Program-made: the position numbers and the translations under genes | Notes under the pieces: model-generated | What the model saw: the letters and a program-made list of their open reading frames with translations, nothing else | The model's database searches: none | What the model was told of the DNA's origin: nothing | NCBI RefSeq assembly: GCF_010500615.1 | Contig: NZ_JAAGNX010000001.1 | Span: 186,001 to 250,000, forward strand | Length of the DNA stretch: 64,000 nt | Reading direction: 5' to 3' | From: Oceanipulchritudo coccoides | Lineage (GTDB): Bacteria > Verrucomicrobiota > Verrucomicrobiia > Opitutales > Oceanipulchritudinaceae | Shown: positions 28,301-36,686 of the stretch, one piece after another | Layout: every line of letters begins with the position of its first letter | Numbering within the stretch: the first letter of the stretch is position 1

Positions 28301-29292
28301 ATCGAATCAAGCGCGATAGCAGCCGGGGGAAGGGCGCTGGATTGGGCCTCGCCCTCGTAAAGGACCTGGTGAACGCTTGGGGAGGCACCATCGCCATTGA
28401 GAGTCCCTGCAAGGGTGAAGAAGGCACGCGGTTTCAAGTCAGTCTGCCCGTTCAAAAAGAGGATCGGCAGGAGGATTTGGCGATCCAGGTAGAGGAGGCC
28501 ACGGCAAATGATGATCAAGGGAGAGGACAGGATGTGGTCCTTCTGGTTGATGACGATGCTGACTTCCGCAGCTTCGTAAAATCCGAGTTGCAGACACAGT
28601 TTCAGGTAATTTGCGCCAAGGACGGAGCGGAAGGGGTGAAGCTGGCCGGGAAGCACATGCCCGGAGTCATTGTCTCGGACTTTCACATGCCTGGCATGAG
28701 TGGAGAGGGCCTGTGCCGGGCGATCAAGGGCGAACTCGAGACCTGCCACATCCCGATCATCCTCCTGACATCAGACCTGTCGCCTGAAACGGAACTCGTC
28801 GCGGTTAAAAGCTTTGCCGACGAATTCCTGCACAAGCCGGTTAGTATCGAGTTGCTGAGTGCCCGTCTAGATGCGGTTCTGGAGACTAGGCGTCGTTTGC
28901 GGGAACGTTTTACAAAACAGTTGAAGATTGAGCCTGCAGAAATTGCCGTGACCTCGACGGACGAAAAGTTGCTGGGCAAAGCGATTGAAGTGGTTGAAAA
29001 GAACATTCAGGACGACACTTTCAACGTGGACGAGTTTTCCCATCAGATGGCCATGAGCTCCCGTACGCTCTACCGTAAGCTCCGGGCAATAACAGGGATT
29101 TCCCCCTCCCAGTTTATTCGGTCAATCCGGTTGAAGCGGGCGGCCCAATTCTTCCAGGGAGGCATCACCAATGTCTCCGATGTCATGGTGCGAGTCGGCA
29201 TCCTGGATGCCTCCCATTTTAGTCGGACCTTCAAAAAGGAATTTGGCAAGTCGCCGCGCCAGTATGTTGCTGATTCTGAAGGGGAGGATTGA
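25375..29292 (+). CDS. Hybrid two-component system regulator (HTCS) with AraC output
   Basis: 1305 residues combining sensor and regulator in one chain. The N-terminal signal/anchor (residues about 18-36) is followed by a two-propeller periplasmic sensor (about 40-660), a Y_Y_Y domain (about 680-755), a membrane helix (about 763-785), HisKA with His807 in SHELRTP, a HATPase with NLISNAIKYSPEG, DEGPGI and GKGAGLGLALV, a receiver domain with VDDDADF and phospho-acceptor Asp1102 (VSDFHMPGMSG), and an AraC-type double HTH (about 1218-1300, MSSRTLYRKL to SHFSRTFKKEFGKSPRQYV). HTCS proteins bind an oligosaccharide outside and switch on polysaccharide loci. Here the six 21-bp direct-repeat sites around it are its probable targets, including one before its own transcript. 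Confidence 0.95.
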   Translation: MFPSAFDPDWLKVFRSSSRILKLLTWLLLLGSHAWAVVDSGPKLEYLAYDKWRWRELKQLSDIQIRSIDESIDGILWIGGGDSLYAYDGYKTRRVPLDVEDEEIRSIAVLDEGHIHYLTKSHWGRIKNGSMEILMSLEAPDVATSELATDDNGNVFLGTSGGLLRFSHNSIEPVEVLFERIDNVTFSSAGEIWLSESNSGRLAVYRTSTDGSANVDLVKLISPSIPIAEYPFKLFPDAKGKVWIVSEDPEVPPVYFTRDYSEVILDDLRGLGGSNVCFGITESHDGSIWISARRFLHRYVNDNWEVLDSEFLDIPTSAPLLYTLNDGSLLISGPREKVVILNLDSGRFSGFKGLHFEGEDRFGGQWFISEDGRVGRNSEDGALWTWFSADDGIPESPSLIFFSSDGTIWVAGSHEMAACVSRFDGETWTRDSFNEMGYRIGHLSAFETSGGDVLFGNGSEHTPPSKWEGGLVRYSPAQGGYTYSRQLPPEVPYRVSCIGEGPDGALFISGPGLNKITDSAVSIVPVPGLERPSWWIDHMAVGTDNTLWLCAWGKGVYRYLAGEWQVYTESDGLLSNRAIYSLPSRFWDGVWVTTQKGIVRFDGTAWTSVFPFPDQMTRESSTLQETDDGELWINIASRAWFFRSTPDPVKSGSYYSIRYVPERNPPVVSLVETPRARVIDGNQYFQWEGFDFWSETPADALEYSYRVNGADWSPFATGNQINLSDLKPGDYTFDVRARDRDWNVSASPASYTFAVVSPLWKRPWFIATMVFTVGLIAFLITLIIRNRVRHILEIEELKIQFFTYLSHELRTPLAVVLGPIESAMKQVENTAVLQNLALARKNANRVLSLVDQLLDFRKFEYSKKTFNPEASDLCVFLRDSVESIRSLSDDKNQRIEYQSSLSPGYFLFDGDMLQKICNNLISNAIKYSPEGSAVTVEAELLSPADPEESPVLMLSVADEGPGITPDDQKLIFAPFYRIKRDSSRGKGAGLGLALVKDLVNAWGGTIAIESPCKGEEGTRFQVSLPVQKEDRQEDLAIQVEEATANDDQGRGQDVVLLVDDDADFRSFVKSELQTQFQVICAKDGAEGVKLAGKHMPGVIVSDFHMPGMSGEGLCRAIKGELETCHIPIILLTSDLSPETELVAVKSFADEFLHKPVSIELLSARLDAVLETRRRLRERFTKQLKIEPAEIAVTSTDEKLLGKAIEVVEKNIQDDTFNVDEFSHQMAMSSRTLYRKLRAITGISPSQFIRSIRLKRAAQFFQGGITNVSDVMVRVGILDASHFSRTFKKEFGKSPRQYVADSEGED

Positions 29293-29314
29293 TTCCCCCT
29301 GTCCTTTCTGGCGA

Positions 29315-29379
29315 TTGGCGAGCGGAGCCAACTAATTGTCATCCCCGCGCAAACCAATGGCTGGCTTCAACTGTATACT
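29315..29379 (+). promoter_or_regulatory. Direct-repeat operator and promoter, copy 2 (large operon)
   Basis: TTGGC (29315) with CAA 14 bases on, then TTGTC (29336) with CAA 14 bases on, 21 bases apart; -10-like TATACT at 29374. It stands before the 13-gene operon that starts with the esterase gene. The predicted transcript start near 29386 leaves almost no leader before ATG 29390. Confidence 0.8.
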
Positions 29380-29389
29380 GGCGGGTATT

Positions 29390-30178
29390 ATGGTGATGTG
29401 TCTTAGCAGAATTTTTTGCGCCGGGCTTCTTCTGGTTGGTGGTCTCAGCGCTATTGCGGAAACTGGCGAAAGTTGGATGGAATCCTATGAGCCAGGCGCG
29501 TTTAAAGGGATGCCCTTCCGGCTGATGTCCCCCGTGAAGATCGATGCGGAAACCCGCTATCCGGTTATTGTTTCCCTGCATGGCGGTGGGGGTCGCGGGA
29601 CGGACAATATGAGGCAGTTGCGCGGATGGAACCAACGGCTCGCGGAGGCGAACCGAAGGGCCGAGTATCCCTGCTATGTCCTCGCGCTGCAGACGGAACG
29701 ACATTGGGATGCCGATCATCTGGCAGCCATCAAGGAGATCATTGCAAAACTACCTTCCGTGGATCGCAACCGGATCTATATCCTGGGTCATTCGATGGGG
29801 GGACATGGAACCTATTCCCTGCTTCAACTAGATCCCGGGTATTTTGCCGCGGCTGGTTCCTCTGCAGGAACGGGATTATCGACCACCGATGAGTTTATCG
29901 ATGTCTCCCTGATCAAGGACATCCCGATCTGGGCCTTTCATGGGGATCAGGATCCACGGTGTCCATATGAGGGTGGACTGAAACTGTTCACCCAAATGGT
30001 GAAGGCGGGCGGAAACCTGAAATTTACGACTTGGGCAGGCGATAAGCATGGCGGCCCCGTGGCCGAGAAAATGATTACTGGAAGCGACAATGGCAGAACC
30101 CTGATGAGCAGCGAACGGTGTGATCCGGAACCGGAATTCATGAAGTGGCTGTTCGCTCAATCCCTTACCTACCGATAG
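29390..30178 (+). CDS. Secreted alpha/beta-hydrolase, esterase-like
   Basis: 262 residues from ATG 29390. It has a signal peptide (MVMCLSRIFCAGLLLVGGLSAIA), VIVSLHGGGGRG (oxyanion hole), GHSMGG with nucleophile Ser135, an Asp in FHGDQDPRCP and a His in GDKHGG: a complete catalytic triad arrangement of the carboxylesterase/PhaC-depolymerase-like type. It probably removes acyl groups from the polysaccharide. Starts at 29336 or 29357 are upstream of the predicted -10 (29374) and would be untranslated from that promoter, so 29390 or 29396 is preferred, although the leader would then be only a few bases. It is the first gene of the long operon. Confidence 0.85.
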   Translation: MVMCLSRIFCAGLLLVGGLSAIAETGESWMESYEPGAFKGMPFRLMSPVKIDAETRYPVIVSLHGGGGRGTDNMRQLRGWNQRLAEANRRAEYPCYVLALQTERHWDADHLAAIKEIIAKLPSVDRNRIYILGHSMGGHGTYSLLQLDPGYFAAAGSSAGTGLSTTDEFIDVSLIKDIPIWAFHGDQDPRCPYEGGLKLFTQMVKAGGNLKFTTWAGDKHGGPVAEKMITGSDNGRTLMSSERCDPEPEFMKWLFAQSLTYR

Positions 30179-30210
30179 ATCTTATAAACATGCCCGCAAC
30201 TACTCTATTT

Positions 30211-33006
30211 ATGAAAACAAGAATCTCTCTATACCTCTCCCTTTGCCTTGTCTTCGTGGCACAGATCGTCGTCCACGGAGAACCCCCAGAGAAGCTGAAC
30301 ATCATTTATATCCTCGCCGACGACCTCGGATATGCCGACGTCAGTTTTAATGGTCAGGAAAAATTCACTACACCTCACCTGGATCGTCTTGCCAACGATG
30401 GGATGGTCTTTAACCAGCACTATTCAGGGAGCACGGTTTGTGCGCCTTCACGATCCACCTTGATGACGGGCCAGCATACGGGCCGGACGCCGATCCGGCA
30501 CAATTCCAAGGGTCCTGCCGGTGGCCAGCTGCCTCTGCCTGCGGGCACCGTGACCGTGGCGAAGGTTCTGCAGGAGGCCGGGTATGTGACAGGCGCGTTT
30601 GGCAAGTGGGGACTTGGCTACACTGGCAGTGAAGGCGATCCATCGCGTCAGGGATTTGATGTGTTTTATGGCTACAAGGACCAGGTAAATGCCCATCATT
30701 ACTATCCGCAGATCCTTTGGGACAATAATACAAAAGTTCAATTGAACTCGAAAGGGAAACAGGAAGTGTACGCTCCGTTCCGCATCCAGGAGGAGACGCT
30801 CAAATTTATCCGTGAGAACAAGGACCGCCCCTTCTTTTGCTACGTTCCCTCGGTCCTGCCTCATGCCGAATTGGTCGCTCCCGAAGCCTACATTGCGCGC
30901 TTTCGCGGGAATTTTGGTGAAGAGACGCCTTACGACGCGAAGAAGGGCTCACGCAAAACAGGCTATGGATCCCAAGCGGATCCCAAGGCGGCCTTTGCTG
31001 CCATGGTCCAGATTCTCGACGAACAGGTCGGGGAAATCCGTGCCCTCGTGGAAGAGCTGGGAATCGCGGAGCGCACAATCATCATCTTCACTTCTGACAA
31101 TGGTCCACACGACGCGGGTGGGGCGGATCCTGAGTATTTTGATTCCAACGGGCCCTTCCGGGGAATCAAACGTGATCTTTACGAGGGAGGCATCCGCGTC
31201 CCGATGGTTGCGTGGGCTCCAGACCGCGTCGACGCGGGCTCCGAGACCGACCATGTCTCGGCTTTCTGGGATGTTTTGCCGACTCTGGCAGAGCTGGCCG
31301 GGGCACCGGTTCCGGATGATATCGACGGGCTCTCATTTGCGCCAATCCTTTTGCAGAATGGAAACCAATCCTCGCACCAGTATCTCTACTGGGAATTTCT
31401 CGGCGGGGGAGGCAAGCTGGCGGTTCGCATGGGCAATTGGAAGGCGGTTCAACTCGGTGTATCCAAAAATCCCGACGGGCCAATCCAGTTGTTTGACTTG
31501 CCCACCGATCCGGAGGAAAGCATTGATCTGGCAGCAGAGTATCCGGAGCTTGTCGAACAGGCTCGTCAAGTCATGCAGGAAGCGCATGCCAAGCCTCTCT
31601 ACGCGAAATTTAATTTCCTCCCCGGGGACGACGCCAAGGATGCGCTGTTCCTTTATCGAAAGGGACCTCTCAAACTTTCCGCGGACGCCATCCACGATGC
31701 TGTCGGGAGCATTAGCCTGGACCAGTTGCCAACACCTAAGCCACAGATTGGAGTGAAGTTGAAGCCAGCGACAACGCCCTTCACCCAGCGTATGTGGGCC
31801 ATCGCATTGGATGATATTGAACGCAACATCGTGCTCACCGACGACATCCGCTACTTTGGTGCGGGCAGCCGTTATGGGAACCGCGTCTATACCCGTGACA
31901 TCGCGCTTACCGGAGTCCTCGGCGCAAATTTTTTCTATCCGAAGATCATGAAGGATTCACTGGTGCTGACCCGGAAAATACGCCGGGAGCTTGGGTACAA
32001 AGTATCGCAGAACAAAGACAAGGATCATGTTGTTGAAGAGATCAAAGTTCCGTGGGAAGTAATCGCCGAGAGTGACAAGGAAATCATGGCAAAATACCGG
32101 ACCAACAGTTACACGCGGCGCACGGACGATGTTGTCTGGCTCTGGGCGGCTGATGATTTATTCACCAAACATCCCGAACTGGCCGATTGGAATTGGCTCT
32201 ACACAGTCGGCGAGGAGTTTTTCAAGGATTTCTACGATCCCTGGTTTGATTCATCGGACGGACTGTACCGTGGCCAGCCGATCTTTCAGGATCTTACCAG
32301 CTCCGCCTATCCAAAGCACCTGACGATAGCGGATTGCGTGTTGATGAAGGCCGCTTCAACGAACGCGTTGTACTACCGAGGAATGCTGGCCATGGCCCAT
32401 GCCGCCACCATGTCCAGTCAGGAACCGGAACAAAAGGTGAAGTGGCTTAAGCGGGCGGAGGCCCTCAAGGCGGCTTTCCAGAATGAATTCCTGCTTGAGG
32501 GAGGGGAAGTCACTTACTACAAGGACCGTTATGGTGAGTTGAGCCCGCATCAACACAACCTTGGAACAGCCTTTGCCGTGATGTTTGGAATCCTCGAAGG
32601 GCCTGACGCGAAAAGAGCCTATGCAAACTATCCGACCCACGACCGCGGCGTGCCATTGATCCATCCCTTCCTACCGGATAATAAGGGGCCGCACAATGCA
32701 GCCACTTGGCCTTTCTGCAGCACCTTCTTTCTCTGGGGCAAGGAAGTCGCGACGGGCAAGTCATTAGTGGACTACAATGCAGCCCTGCTGGGGCGCTCGC
32801 TTGGCACGAAGATGGCCGAGAAAAGCAAAAAAATAGCCGCCAACGAAGAGGATTGGGATGCCGGTTTGGGGTCATTCCACGAAAAGATCCAACTGCCTTC
32901 CGGCCTGATCGATGGATCAGGACATCAACTATGGTCGGCAGCCGCCTTTCTCAATGTGTGTATCCGCGCCGGTATTATTTTCGATTCCGACAAAGCCTTC
33001 AACTAA
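30211..33006 (+). CDS. Sulfatase fused to (alpha/alpha)6 glycosidase-like domain
   Basis: 931 residues from ATG 30211 (signal peptide MKTRISLYLSLCLVFVAQIVVHG). Residues about 28-480 are a type I sulfatase: ADDLGYADVSF (metal site), VCAPSRSTLMTG with Cys77 to be turned into formylglycine, GKWGLG and TSDNGPHD. Residues about 500-931 are a second enzyme-like domain with six-hairpin features (YTRDIALTGVLG, RRTDDVVWLWAADDL, SSDGLYRGQ, GSGHQLWSAAAFLN), clearly related to the free-standing protein at 49848. One chain thus seems to desulfate and cleave. The family of the second domain is not certain (GH63/GH37/GH78-like folds are candidates). An upstream ATG at 30190 is possible. Confidence 0.85.
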   Translation: MKTRISLYLSLCLVFVAQIVVHGEPPEKLNIIYILADDLGYADVSFNGQEKFTTPHLDRLANDGMVFNQHYSGSTVCAPSRSTLMTGQHTGRTPIRHNSKGPAGGQLPLPAGTVTVAKVLQEAGYVTGAFGKWGLGYTGSEGDPSRQGFDVFYGYKDQVNAHHYYPQILWDNNTKVQLNSKGKQEVYAPFRIQEETLKFIRENKDRPFFCYVPSVLPHAELVAPEAYIARFRGNFGEETPYDAKKGSRKTGYGSQADPKAAFAAMVQILDEQVGEIRALVEELGIAERTIIIFTSDNGPHDAGGADPEYFDSNGPFRGIKRDLYEGGIRVPMVAWAPDRVDAGSETDHVSAFWDVLPTLAELAGAPVPDDIDGLSFAPILLQNGNQSSHQYLYWEFLGGGGKLAVRMGNWKAVQLGVSKNPDGPIQLFDLPTDPEESIDLAAEYPELVEQARQVMQEAHAKPLYAKFNFLPGDDAKDALFLYRKGPLKLSADAIHDAVGSISLDQLPTPKPQIGVKLKPATTPFTQRMWAIALDDIERNIVLTDDIRYFGAGSRYGNRVYTRDIALTGVLGANFFYPKIMKDSLVLTRKIRRELGYKVSQNKDKDHVVEEIKVPWEVIAESDKEIMAKYRTNSYTRRTDDVVWLWAADDLFTKHPELADWNWLYTVGEEFFKDFYDPWFDSSDGLYRGQPIFQDLTSSAYPKHLTIADCVLMKAASTNALYYRGMLAMAHAATMSSQEPEQKVKWLKRAEALKAAFQNEFLLEGGEVTYYKDRYGELSPHQHNLGTAFAVMFGILEGPDAKRAYANYPTHDRGVPLIHPFLPDNKGPHNAATWPFCSTFFLWGKEVATGKSLVDYNAALLGRSLGTKMAEKSKKIAANEEDWDAGLGSFHEKIQLPSGLIDGSGHQLWSAAAFLNVCIRAGIIFDSDKAFN

Positions 33007-33020
33007 CAGAATTTTAAATT

Positions 33021-35102
33021 ATGAAAAGAAAACCACTACAATTTGGCCTTCTGGTAATTTGCACGACCCTTTCCGCATGGGCGGGACCTCCAGTTGTTTC
33101 ACCGGATGGTGCCGCCTATTCCCTGGAGTGGGGTGATGATTTCCGTATAGATTCCTCGACCTTTGCCGTGGAGATCAATGGGGAGTGGATATACGGGGAT
33201 GCCTTTCCACAGCACACCTGGTCGAAGGAGGGAGGGAAACTTACCCTGACTTGCTCCGGTCTGGCTCCCGTTGAGTCCTTTGAGCTGAGTATTGAGACAG
33301 CAACCGAGGGTCCTTATGCTGTCATTACAGCATCCCTCAAGGCATCGAATGAGTTCAAACTGGGTGGCGTGCGCGTGCTGACCCGGAAAGGAGAGGCACA
33401 CAATCTTTCAGTCGGGGAAACCCATACGCAATGGAATGCCTTTCTCGAACATCTCGAAGCTCCCAAAACTGGAAGCATTTACTGGCTGGACCAGATGGAG
33501 CCGCTCAAAGCGAACAAGAAAGGGGAGGACCCCCGTGACGCGACCTGGATCTCGACCTTTCAGAACGATGCCACAAACCAGACATTTGCCATTGCCGCCC
33601 TGATGGGAGATTTTTGGCCGACCTCCATCGAATGGCGCAACGTAAAACTGGGCGACCTGCATGTCTCAATCCGCAGTGGAAGCCCCAAGGGCCTTGAAAA
33701 AATCCTCGTCCGCGCGGGAGCAAAAGTGGAAACCGATCCCATCCTGATTGGCTACTGGGACAACCGGCGACCAACCCAGGCATTGGCTGAAGTAGGCCGT
33801 ATCATGGGCGAAAGCGTCCGTCAGGGGAGACCCATGCGAATGATAGAACCTGGATGGAGTACCTGGCACTCCTACGCCCGGACAATCTCTGCAGACGCCA
33901 TGTTAACAGCCGCGCATACCATGAAGGACGAGCTTTACGATTTCGGTTACCGTTACATCCAACTCGACGGGGGATGGTGGACCGTTCCCGGTTCATATGT
34001 GGTAAACGATGAATTTTTGCGCGGCATACGAGACGTGGCCAATCAGATTACTGACATGGGCTTGAAGTTCGGCCTGCACATCAGCCCATTGCGGGTGAAT
34101 CCGACGGATCCTTACTGGAAAGAACACGCGGACTGGCTGGTCTCGCCATACGGTAAAAAAACCATTGATCCGCATGACGACGAAATGATGACGACCCTTG
34201 GCATGATGTATCTGGACGGCAGTCATCCGGATGTGCCACCGTATCTGGCGGGCCAGTTCAAGCAGATGGTCGAAGACTACAAGCCGACCTTCATGAAGTG
34301 GGATCATCACTACGGAAGTTTGGAAGAAGCTGATCGTTTTGATCCGACCATGACCGGCCTGCAGGCACACAACAAAGCCGTCCGCATGATCCGAGCCGCC
34401 TTGCCGGAGGACCTTGTCGTGACCCGCAGCATGGGCTGGCTTTATGGAGCGATTGAATGCTATGACGCCGTCCGGATCGGAAACGATATCAATCATCCGG
34501 GCGTCCGCAGCAAGGACGAACCCTATGCCAACATCACCTATGGCAAGACAAGCGGAACAATCCGGGACGTTCTTGTAGGACGTGAATACAAAGGGTTGAT
34601 CCGTTTCGCCCGTTCCGTTGCCCAGAATTACTACATCCACAATCATATCGCCATCTGTGATCCGGATGCCTTCTTTGCCTCGCCCCAATACACCTTTGAG
34701 GAGTCCCGTATGCACATCACCCTGCAGGCCCTGATGGGTGGATTCCTCTTTGGCGGCGACCGGATCGAGGCGCTTCCAAAGGAGCGACTGGCGCTATACA
34801 AGAAACAAGCCGTTCTCGATGTGTGGGCCAATCATAAGCATGCCGTTCCCCTCGACCTGTTTACCGGTGTAGATATCCCGCGGATTTGGAAACTTGAGCT
34901 GGAGGATCGCATTGTCTTTGGCTTCTTCAACTGGATGGATGAAGACGTGGATACTACCTGGTCGTTGGTAGAATTGGAACTGGCTGCTGGTGACTACCGT
35001 TTAACGGACCTCTGGAGCGGTGAAGCCGTGCCGATAATAACTGACGGAATACACCTGTCCATGCCGGCTCATACTGTTCGTTTGATTGAGTTCCAAAAAT
35101 AG
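33021..35102 (+). CDS. Secreted GH36-like (clan GH-D) glycosidase
   Basis: 693 residues with signal peptide (MKRKPLQFGLLVICTTLSAWA), an N-terminal beta-sandwich of about 250 residues, and a TIM barrel containing WSTWHSYA, YIQLDGGWW, FGLHISPL, TFMKWDHHYG with nucleophile Asp428 and CYDAVRIGNDI carrying the likely acid/base Asp. This order is that of alpha-galactosidases and relatives of family GH36, although the sequence is not a classical galactosidase and the true specificity is open. It lies 14 bases after the sulfatase-glycosidase gene in the same operon. Confidence 0.82.
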   Translation: MKRKPLQFGLLVICTTLSAWAGPPVVSPDGAAYSLEWGDDFRIDSSTFAVEINGEWIYGDAFPQHTWSKEGGKLTLTCSGLAPVESFELSIETATEGPYAVITASLKASNEFKLGGVRVLTRKGEAHNLSVGETHTQWNAFLEHLEAPKTGSIYWLDQMEPLKANKKGEDPRDATWISTFQNDATNQTFAIAALMGDFWPTSIEWRNVKLGDLHVSIRSGSPKGLEKILVRAGAKVETDPILIGYWDNRRPTQALAEVGRIMGESVRQGRPMRMIEPGWSTWHSYARTISADAMLTAAHTMKDELYDFGYRYIQLDGGWWTVPGSYVVNDEFLRGIRDVANQITDMGLKFGLHISPLRVNPTDPYWKEHADWLVSPYGKKTIDPHDDEMMTTLGMMYLDGSHPDVPPYLAGQFKQMVEDYKPTFMKWDHHYGSLEEADRFDPTMTGLQAHNKAVRMIRAALPEDLVVTRSMGWLYGAIECYDAVRIGNDINHPGVRSKDEPYANITYGKTSGTIRDVLVGREYKGLIRFARSVAQNYYIHNHIAICDPDAFFASPQYTFEESRMHITLQALMGGFLFGGDRIEALPKERLALYKKQAVLDVWANHKHAVPLDLFTGVDIPRIWKLELEDRIVFGFFNWMDEDVDTTWSLVELELAAGDYRLTDLWSGEAVPIITDGIHLSMPAHTVRLIEFQK

Positions 35103-35191
35103 AGTCGTTCGCCACTCTACCAACATAATGAAACAACCCGTACTCTCGAAATCGCTTTTGCCAGAACCGGTTGCTTTGTTTTAAAAATCAA

Positions 35192-36652
35192 ATGAAAAAA
35201 ACAATTTTTGTAACTCTATTGCTGCTGGGTTGCTGGGCTGTGGTGGATGCTGCTGTTCCGGAAGATTGGCGCGCAGATCTACCGCAACCGATCGTAGAAG
35301 ACCATCCGGAATGGGTGGATTTCTATTACGAGGCCTGGCGTTTTGCGGAACTGAAAAAGATGACCTACGAGGGGCATACGATTTTCGACACCGCCTTTAA
35401 GCCCGGCAAGGTTTGGTTGTGGGACACCGTCTGGATTTCCCATTTTGGGATTTATGTGCAGGATGCGAATCCCGACATTCGCGATCCGATGTATGCGTAT
35501 GATATGTTTTATGCGCAGCAGCGTGCGGACGGTTGTATTCCGCATGTCTGGAAGACGACCGGCGACCACAGCTACAAAGTGCATAATCCAATTTTCACGC
35601 TGGGAGAGCTCAATTACTATCGGCACACCGGGGACAAAAGCAGGCTGGCTGTAGTGTTGCCAAAGCTTGACCGCTTCTACTTCTACTTGAAGCAGCAATA
35701 CGGCGAACCCGACGGCCTCTATCGGAATTTTGACTGGCATAACGGAATGGATAATCGCCCGGTGGCTGATCTTTCCATCGATTCGACCTGCGAACAGGCG
35801 ATGGTAGCGGGACATCTGAAACAAATCGCCAAGTTGGTGGGTGATGACGCACGTGCTGCAAAATTCGATAAGGAATATTTAGCCCTGAAGACACGCATCA
35901 ATGAAACCATGTGGTCAGAACAGGATCAGTTTTACACCGATCTCAATGCTGACCGGACACCTTTCAATGCATGGTCCGTCGCTTCCTACTGGGCCTTGCT
36001 TTCAGGCGTCGCCGATGTCGAACAGGCCAGCAGCATGAATGCGCATTTATTTGACGAAGCCAACTTCAAGACACCCTTCATGGTTCCGACCCTCGGGCGG
36101 AAGAGTCCCGGTTACGATGCCGACGGCGGTCTCTACTGGAGAGGAGCCGTTTGGGTTCCCACCAACACGATGGTTATAAAAGGATTGCAGAAATATGGCT
36201 ACACGGATGCCGCCCGTGAGATTGCGATCAACGGCTTGGAAGGCATGGTCGCCACCTGGCGTGAGACCGGCACCTTATGGGAGAATTATGATCAGGAGAA
36301 TCCAGGGAAACGCGGCGAAAGAAGTCGGCCTGACTTTGTTGGTTGGAGCGGGGTTCAGCCCATCGCCACCTTGATCGAAACAATCATTGGCATTCAAACC
36401 AATGCACCGGAAAACCGGATTGAATGGACCCTTCGGATGACCGAGGAGCACGGGGCCAGAGATTTGAAATGGGGACCGAACTATATGAGAGAGGTTGACC
36501 TTGTCGCGGAGTCGCGAACATCGACGGATAGTCCCGTCAGCCTTATAATATCCAGCAACACGCCATTCACGTTGGTTGTGGATACTGGTTATACTATCAA
36601 GGAATTCGGGGTCGAAAAAGGCTCGAATCAGACCTTTTTAATTCAACACTAA
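35192..36652 (+). CDS. Secreted GH63/GH37-like glycosidase
   Basis: 486 residues from ATG 35192 with signal peptide (MKKTIFVTLLLLGCWAVVDA). The single (alpha/alpha)6 catalytic domain shows KVWLWDTVW, WHNGMDNRP with candidate acid Asp, GLYWRGAVWVPTNTMVIKGL and TLWENYDQENPG with candidate base Glu. The pattern follows clan GH-G inverting enzymes (GH63 and trehalase GH37). Probable action is on an alpha-linked terminal sugar. The upstream in-frame ATG at 35171 lies before the signal peptide and was not used. Confidence 0.8.
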   Translation: MKKTIFVTLLLLGCWAVVDAAVPEDWRADLPQPIVEDHPEWVDFYYEAWRFAELKKMTYEGHTIFDTAFKPGKVWLWDTVWISHFGIYVQDANPDIRDPMYAYDMFYAQQRADGCIPHVWKTTGDHSYKVHNPIFTLGELNYYRHTGDKSRLAVVLPKLDRFYFYLKQQYGEPDGLYRNFDWHNGMDNRPVADLSIDSTCEQAMVAGHLKQIAKLVGDDARAAKFDKEYLALKTRINETMWSEQDQFYTDLNADRTPFNAWSVASYWALLSGVADVEQASSMNAHLFDEANFKTPFMVPTLGRKSPGYDADGGLYWRGAVWVPTNTMVIKGLQKYGYTDAAREIAINGLEGMVATWRETGTLWENYDQENPGKRGERSRPDFVGWSGVQPIATLIETIIGIQTNAPENRIEWTLRMTEEHGARDLKWGPNYMREVDLVAESRTSTDSPVSLIISSNTPFTLVVDTGYTIKEFGVEKGSNQTFLIQH

Positions 36653-36686
36653 AACACATCAGGGAATGAATTCCTTTAGGAACTAT

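Noticed and set aside
35128-35184. Short open frame of 18 codons between the GH36-like and GH63/37-like genes
   Set aside because: Too short, no RBS and no recognisable pattern; probably leader sequence.
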